Assembly (NCBI GenBank): GCA_016210495.1
Contig: JACQUC010000158.1
Location: 1-38,803 of the forward strand
Length of the DNA stretch: 38,803 nt
Source of the DNA: Chloroflexota bacterium
Lineage (GTDB): Bacteria; Chloroflexota; FW602-bin22; JACPRP01
Direction: 5' to 3'
Shown: positions 34,113 through 38,803 of the stretch, in pieces
How the letters are laid out: every line of letters starts with the position of its first letter
Position numbering within the stretch: the stretch's first letter is position 1
Position numbers and translations under genes: made by a program
Notes under the pieces: model-generated
What the model saw: the letters and a program-made list of their open reading frames with translations, nothing else
Databases searched by the model: none
What the model was told of the DNA's origin: nothing

Positions 34113-37100
34113 GTGTGACTGATGACGCCCTCCATCGAGTGGATAACCATTGGGCGGTTCTTGCCGTGGGAAAAGCCCAGCGTGATCGAGGTTTGATCGT
34201 GGCCAACGCCCGTCTCGTTAAACAGACTGTTGGGGTGCAGTTACAGATTGCGTTTGATGAGAGCCAGGGCGATGACAATCTGCTCGGGCGGTTAGCCTTG
34301 GCGTACGAGTTGGCTGCCATCGAGGGGTTGGCGGCGTTCGTAAACCCTACCTCTGGCGACAAAGAAGCACGGGAGCAGTGCGCCGCAGGGGCGTGGCGTG
34401 CATTTGAACTGCGCCGGTTGTTCGATATTCCCTCGAAGGATGAAGAAAGAGTCCTTCACATTCTGCATCTTTCCTCGGTCGCCTACTGTGGGGATCGTTG
34501 GTCGGACTTGCGAAGGTGGTATGGCGAGCACAAAGAGGAAACTGAAGCTCCTTCAGTCGCAGACCAATCCTGGGACAGAAGGTTGCTGTATAGGATTTTC
34601 GATTGCTGGACCAGGTTGTTTCGGAAGAAAGGGTGGGACGATGTCGACCGCGTACGAGAGATCGTTGCGGGGTTGAGGGCAGACCAAAAGACGTTTGAGT
34701 CCCAAGTGCTCGACACTGGTTCCGACACGAAAGATCGAGCGATGGCGCTCCGGTTGATCGCTCTATATCACTGGGGAAGAGGAACCGAACTGCTCGCCCA
34801 GTATGTGCTGCAGGGCGAACCGGTCGCTATCGGTGCGCTTCTGGACAAGCATTTCGATTCCGCCGTAGAGTCTGCAGCAGCGGCGGCCGATGCACCATTG
34901 GAAACCTTGATGCGGTGGCTACACGCCGCTTCACGCCAGATTGTGGCGGGCTCCGTCTGGTGGGTGGCACGGGCGGTGAACTCCCGGGTAAGCAGGTTTA
35001 TTGGCGAGATCACCAAGCAGCAAGCGATGTTTGAACTTCTGCCGCCACAACGCGCGGCTCTTCAGGAGCAAGGGCTGCTCGATCAGGCAGCAACAGCCGT
35101 AGTGATCGACATGCCGACATCAGGAGGGAAGACACTCCTCGCACAGTTTAGAATGCTGCAGGCCCTCAACCAGTTCGATGCCGAAAACGGTTGGGTCGCC
35201 TACGTGGCACCCACGAGGGCACTCGCTAGTCAGATCACACGCCGGCTGCGACGGGATTTCGAGCCGATTGGCGTGCGGGTAGAACAGCTGACCGGGGCAG
35301 TGGAGATCGATGCCTTCGAGGAAGACCTTCTTACAAAAGTTGGTAGCGAGAGCACTTTTCACGTTCTTGTGGCTACACCAGAGAAGCTCCAGCTTGTCAT
35401 CCGCAACAAGAAGGTGCCCCGCCCGCTGGCCCTCATAGTCATGGATGAGGCCCACAATATTGAGGACGAAAACCGTGGGATGCGAATCGAGTTGCTTCTG
35501 GCGACCATCAAACAGGAATGCGCCCAGGCGAATTTTCTCCTACTGATGCCATACGTGGAGAACGCGAAGACCCTTGCCCAGTGGCTAGCGCAGGATGTGA
35601 ATGCAGGTCGGGCCATCAGTTTTGGAACGACGGTCTGGAAACCGAACGAGCGCATTGTTGGCATGTTCAAAGCCGAATCCGACGACTCCGCCAGGGCTGG
35701 GTGGCGTCTCACCTTCGAAACGCTCACGACCACGCCAAAAACGATTCACCTTGACGGTGTGCACCGTGTCGGGAATCCCAAGCCCCTGCCAGTTCCAAAA
35801 TCTAATGTGATCAAGAATGGGGTACAGGCCGGCTTCGGGCTTCAGGCCGCAGCGATGGCGGCCGTGCTTTCGCAGAGGGGCAAGACCAGCATTGCGGTCG
35901 CAACCAAAATATCCACCGTGTGGATGATGGCTCGCGAGGCTGCGAAGGTGCTGCCGCTTCTTGATCCACTTTCTCCAAACATCGCGCTCGTTCAGAAGTT
36001 CCTGGAATCGGAAATCAGTCCAGGGTTCGAACTCATTTCCCTGCTCGCACGTGGGGTTGGCGTTCACCACGCCGGGCTTTCGGACGAGGTCCGGATGCTG
36101 ATCGAATGGCTGGCTGAAGAGGGGGATCTTCGCGTCCTATGTGCCACGACAACGATTGCACAAGGAATCAATTTCCCGGTTTCGTCTGTTTTCCTTGCCT
36201 CGAACAAGTATCCCTATGGCAAACAAATGTCATCGAGGGAATTCTGGAACCTTGCGGGGCGAGCGGGGCGCATGAATCACGATAGCGTCGGGGTGGTCGG
36301 CCTTGCCGCCGGGAACGCACCGGACGATATCCGAGCCTACGTCAGCAAGGCTACTGGCGAACTCGTCTCCAGACTGGTGGCCCTAGCTGGCGAACTCGTG
36401 GATGCCGCGACTCCCCTCGCCTTGGAAGAAGTCATCCAGGGCGAGCAGTGGGAGGACTTTCGCTGCTACGTGGCGCACCTCTGGAACGAGAAACAAAACC
36501 TGGATGCTGTCTTAGCAAACACTGAACAACTGCTTCGGAATACCTTCGGGTATGGAATTCTGCGGGGGACTCCAGATGGCAAGCAAAAGGCAGATAAACT
36601 CCTGGAGGCGACGCGTGGTTATGTGGCCAAGTTGGCGGAGCACCCGGAGTGGGTCCAGTTCGCGGATATGACCGGCTTTTCTTACGAAGGTGTAGGCCGA
36701 GCGCTCGCTGGACTGAATAATCTCGAACGGAAGTTGACCCCCGCAGACTGGACTCCGGGCCGTTTGTTTGAGGATGGCGGAGGCATAGCAGACCTCCTCG
36801 GCGTGATGCTGCGCATTCCCCAGCTCAGCAGGAATCTCAAGGAATTGACAGAACCCGGAGTCGACCAGAGGCACATTGCCGACATCACGAAAGCGTGGGT
36901 CAGTGGCAAGAGTATTGAAGAGATCGCTACCGAGTATTTCAGGGACGAAGGAGATCACACCAAGGCTATCACCAACACCTGTAAGGCTATCTATCGGAAT
37001 CTGGTCAACAATGGAACGTGGGGCATCTCGGCATTGAGCCGTCTCTCGGGGATCGACTTTCACACATTGTCACCCTCCGAGCGAAGGAAGATCAATGCCC

Positions 37101-37405
37101 TGCCAGCCATGATCTATCATGGGGTGAAGACCGAGGAAGGCGTGCTAATGCGCATGAATGCCGTACCTCGAAGTGTCGCGGAAGCACTCGGTGTCGAATA
37201 TGGGAAGGTGGTGGAGGCAGAGGGAGATGTGGGGGTTCAGCACGCACGAGCTTTTCTGAAGAGACTCGCTCCTGGTCAATGGGAGGCTGCCAGGCCCCAG
37301 AATGCCACTCTTTCTGGGGCTGAATACCAGGAGGTGTGGAGATTGCTGTCAGGCGAAGCGAGAACATTAACGCATTCCCCCAACCCAATACCGTCGAAAA
37401 AGTGA
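34109..37405 (+). CDS. SF2 (Ski2/Hel308-type) helicase, HamB-like
   Basis: 1098 residues. An N-terminal region of about 300 residues with no recognised domain precedes the helicase core. Walker A is DMPTSGGKT (K341, T342), Walker B is VMDEAHNIED (D446-H449), then LLLMPY, GVGVHHAGLS, CATTTIAQGINFPV and motif VI NLAGRAGRM (717-722). The H-H-A-G-L and A-Q-G-I-N-P motifs are those of Ski2-like helicases. The C-terminal 350 residues are helical. In nuclease-helicase defence systems such a protein loads on aberrant DNA and controls the nuclease. The stop falls in a repeat of the hsdR start, suggesting this pair was inserted into the hsdS-hsdR interval. Confidence 0.8.
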   Translation: MSVTDDALHRVDNHWAVLAVGKAQRDRGLIVANARLVKQTVGVQLQIAFDESQGDDNLLGRLALAYELAAIEGLAAFVNPTSGDKEAREQCAAGAWRAFELRRLFDIPSKDEERVLHILHLSSVAYCGDRWSDLRRWYGEHKEETEAPSVADQSWDRRLLYRIFDCWTRLFRKKGWDDVDRVREIVAGLRADQKTFESQVLDTGSDTKDRAMALRLIALYHWGRGTELLAQYVLQGEPVAIGALLDKHFDSAVESAAAAADAPLETLMRWLHAASRQIVAGSVWWVARAVNSRVSRFIGEITKQQAMFELLPPQRAALQEQGLLDQAATAVVIDMPTSGGKTLLAQFRMLQALNQFDAENGWVAYVAPTRALASQITRRLRRDFEPIGVRVEQLTGAVEIDAFEEDLLTKVGSESTFHVLVATPEKLQLVIRNKKVPRPLALIVMDEAHNIEDENRGMRIELLLATIKQECAQANFLLLMPYVENAKTLAQWLAQDVNAGRAISFGTTVWKPNERIVGMFKAESDDSARAGWRLTFETLTTTPKTIHLDGVHRVGNPKPLPVPKSNVIKNGVQAGFGLQAAAMAAVLSQRGKTSIAVATKISTVWMMAREAAKVLPLLDPLSPNIALVQKFLESEISPGFELISLLARGVGVHHAGLSDEVRMLIEWLAEEGDLRVLCATTTIAQGINFPVSSVFLASNKYPYGKQMSSREFWNLAGRAGRMNHDSVGVVGLAAGNAPDDIRAYVSKATGELVSRLVALAGELVDAATPLALEEVIQGEQWEDFRCYVAHLWNEKQNLDAVLANTEQLLRNTFGYGILRGTPDGKQKADKLLEATRGYVAKLAEHPEWVQFADMTGFSYEGVGRALAGLNNLERKLTPADWTPGRLFEDGGGIADLLGVMLRIPQLSRNLKELTEPGVDQRHIADITKAWVSGKSIEEIATEYFRDEGDHTKAITNTCKAIYRNLVNNGTWGISALSRLSGIDFHTLSPSERRKINALPAMIYHGVKTEEGVLMRMNAVPRSVAEALGVEYGKVVEAEGDVGVQHARAFLKRLAPGQWEAARPQNATLSGAEYQEVWRLLSGEARTLTHSPNPIPSKK

Positions 37406-37431
37406 TTCTCGATGCCGTCTGCAGGCACCGA
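37386..37431 (+). repeat. Imperfect copy of the hsdR 5' end
   Basis: AATACCGTCGA...GTGATTCTCGATGCCGTC here matches AACACCGTCGA...ATGATTCTCGATGCCGTC at 37866-37897, followed by CAGGCA in both. Read in its own frame it gives NTVEKVILDAVCRHR, like NTVEQMILDAVPRHS at the true start of hsdR. It overlaps the end of the helicase gene. Confidence 0.7.
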
Positions 37432-37485
37432 GTCACGAATGCCCGCAGTGATGCTGACGCCCCTCTCCCATATCGCCCATTGTGA

Positions 37486-37851
37486 GGACGCCATCGCCAG
37501 TTGAAGCGGGTGCTGGAAAACTGGCCCGAGATCGACTTCGTCGACGACCGGGGATGGCTGTCTGTTCAGTGCCACGGTTCACCGCACGCCGATGGAAGGT
37601 CGGTGAAACCCGGCCTTAGTTCGGAGAAAAGTTCGGTGAAGGCAGAAAGTTCACCGAAAGGTTCACTGAAAAGTTCACTGAAAATCGTCGAGCTCATGCG
37701 GCGGAATCCTGGGATTACCATTGCGGAACTCGCCCTATCCGTGGGCATCACCGATAGAGCGATCAAGAAGCAGATCGAAAAGATGAAGTCACAGGGTAGA
37801 ATCCGGCGAATCGGCCCGGACAAGGGTGGCCACTGGGAGGTGGTGAAATGA
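37486..37851 (+). pseudogene. Remnant of a winged-helix protein (C-terminal part of a Schlafen/AlbA_2-type ATP-binding regulator)
   Basis: In-frame codons after TGA 37483 give LKRVLENWPEIDFVDDRGW, a Ser/Lys-rich linker (GLSSEKSSVK, SPKGSLKSSLK) and a winged helix: IVELMRRNPGITIAELAL, SVGITDRAIKKQIEKMK, RIRRIGPDKGGHWEVV. That linker plus helix is the usual end of putative AlbA_2/ATP-binding transcriptional regulators, whose first 350-400 residues are missing here. TTG 37501 could start a 116-residue protein that keeps the DNA-binding part, so function is not excluded. Its stop overlaps the hsdR start by 4 bp. Confidence 0.6.
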
Positions 37852-38735
37852 CCTTCACCGAATCCAACACCGTCGAGCAGATGATTCTCGATGCCGTCCC
37901 CAGGCATAGCTTCCAGAGCGACTCGGTCTCCAGGACCGAGTCGCTCTCATCTGGCACCGCGCCGGTCTTGCGAGAACACGACATTGGGTACACAGCGTCA
38001 CTCGGCGGAGAGTTCCGGCCGCCGCGTTGGAATTACCTGCCAGCCGTCCAGCTCCCCCGCCAATACCGCGACGTGATGGTGGAGCCGTGGGTGCGCGAGG
38101 CGTTGATCAGACTCAACCCCGAAATAGCCGCTCAGCCTGACCGTGCCGACGAGGTCATCTATTACCTGCGCGCCATATTGCTTTCTGTTCAGGCCGACGG
38201 ACTGGTACGGGCCAACGAGAATTTTGTGGCCTGGCTGCGGGGCGAGAAGACAATGCCCTTCGGTCGCAACGGCGAGCACGTGACCGTGCGGCTGGTGGAT
38301 ACCGTCCAGCCGGCCAACAATCGGCTGACGGTGTGCAACCAGTGGACCTTCCAGGCCGGCCCGGTGGAGAAACGCTTCGACGTGGTCTTCGTCGTAAACG
38401 GCCTGCCGCTGGTCATTGGCGAGGCCAAGACACCCACGCGCAGCGCGGTGACGTGGTTTGACGGCGCCTTCCAGATCAACGAGGTTTACGAGAAACAGGT
38501 GTCGGCGATGTTCGTGCCCAACGTCTTCTCGTTCGCCACGGAGGGCAAGCTGTTTCGCTATGGATCCATCCGCATGCCCATCGATCAGTGGGGACCCTGG
38601 CGCGACGAGCAGAACCAGGAGGAAGGACAGCTTCACCACGTCAGAGCGTCCGTCACGAGCATGCTCCGGCCCGAGGTGGCGCTCGACATTCTGCAGAACT
38701 TCGTAACTACTCAGCACCGTGCATCTACGCCATAG
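37848..38735 (+). pseudogene. hsdR: Type I restriction subunit R (HsdR), interrupted by an insertion sequence
   Basis: The first 285 residues are the N-terminal nuclease part of HsdR: ILDAV, then RWNYLPAVQLPRQ, VREALIRLNPEIAAQPDRADEV, RFDVVFVVNGLPLVIGEAKT (D178, E192, K194, the PD-(D/E)XK site), FDGAFQINEVYEKQ, VPNVFSFATEGK. After ALDILQNF the family sequence stops and the frame closes at TAG 38733-38735. The translocase motor (Walker A onward) is absent from the window. Residues about 18-59 are an in-frame insertion with no counterpart in the family, including the palindrome-derived SDSVSRTESLS. If no more of hsdR follows the insertion, the locus can modify but not restrict. Confidence 0.8.
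37915..37947. repeat. Palindromic element, copy 3 (inside hsdR)
   Basis: AGAGCGACTCGGTC (37915-37928) pairs perfectly with 37934-37947 across TCCAG. It is part of a foreign 42-codon stretch (about 37899-38024) that keeps the hsdR frame open. Confidence 0.8.
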
Positions 38736-38803
38736 CTGGCGCGAATGGGGCACCGGCAATGGCTTGGCGGAGCGCGGCGAAGATCGGCACTCCCTGCTTG
38801 CGC
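38703..38803 (-). mobile_element. End of an insertion sequence, with the 3' end of a transposase gene (partial)
   Basis: Sequence from about 38703 (GTAACTACTCAGCAC) no longer matches hsdR. On the minus strand an open frame enters from the window edge and ends at TAG 38727-38725: RKQGVPIFAALRQAIAGAP, then FAPAMA. A tail of R-K-Q-G plus a hydrophobic helix near the end of an element resembles IS66-family transposases, but 26 codons are too few to fix the family. The terminal repeat cannot be checked because the other end lies outside. Confidence 0.5.

Noticed and set aside
1..38803. CRISPR arrays, tRNA or rRNA genes
   Set aside because: No regularly spaced direct repeats, no cloverleaf-like segments and no rRNA-like sequence seen by reading; a dedicated scan was not possible.

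Overview
The window looks like a contig from an uncultured, moderately high-GC bacterium, most likely Chloroflexota. The evidence is indirect: a secreted protein with a leader followed by a VFLPF..PTPTPT-type Thr/Pro tract (typical of Chloroflexota secreted proteins), dispersed GGTAGAGACG-type palindromes, and a set of SBP, amidohydrolase and flavoprotein genes of the kind seen in environmental Chloroflexota. No rRNA, tRNA or CRISPR array was found, so the placement is an inference.

Left part (1-2425 and 11.6-21.7 kb): a metabolic region. It has the end of a thiamine-diphosphate 2-oxoacid:acceptor oxidoreductase beta subunit and three intact paralogous FAD flavoproteins of the fumarate reductase/APS reductase alpha type (728-2425, 15451-17142, 19741-21471). 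The third is followed by a two-cluster ferredoxin. The second is translationally coupled to a dihydropyrimidinase-like amidohydrolase, which follows a lipoprotein solute-binding protein of the SsuA/NMT1 type. A 72-codon remnant of a fourth flavoprotein lies at 17.9 kb. The simplest reading is uptake and opening of an amide or cyclic-amide compound feeding flavoprotein redox chemistry; the substrate cannot be told.

2.5-9.7 kb is a decayed, transfer-prone stretch: a broken HEPN gene with an intact MNT nucleotidyltransferase, remnants of methylmalonyl-CoA mutase and of KDPG aldolase, two copies of a VOC (glyoxalase-fold) gene of which the second is broken, and a broken AbrB-type antitoxin. Between the VOC copies sits a lower-GC, 998-residue protein with a C-terminal phosphoribosyltransferase-like domain and its own strong promoter, a candidate single-gene defence effector. 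9.8-11.6 kb holds two convergent genes of unknown function.

21.7-26.3 kb: an MBL-fold hydrolase, an EamA transporter, an AAA_14/DUF4143 ATPase, and a second EamA gene inactivated by an internal deletion.

26.6-38.8 kb: one long, tightly coupled defence operon: hsdM, a DUF262-HNH protein with a HEPN-like C-terminus, a second hsdM, hsdS, a PD-(D/E)XK-like nuclease plus SF2 helicase (Hachiman-like), a winged-helix remnant, and hsdR. Most joints are 4-bp ATGA overlaps. hsdR is cut at residue ~285 by what looks like an insertion sequence running off the window. Three copies of a GACCGA/CTCGGTC palindrome sit in this locus only: in the leader of hsdM1, in the tail of hsdM2 and inside hsdR. A short piece of the hsdR 5' end is repeated at the edges of the inserted modules. 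This nested, palindrome-marked type I locus, and the PRTase-domain protein, are the best candidates for something undescribed.
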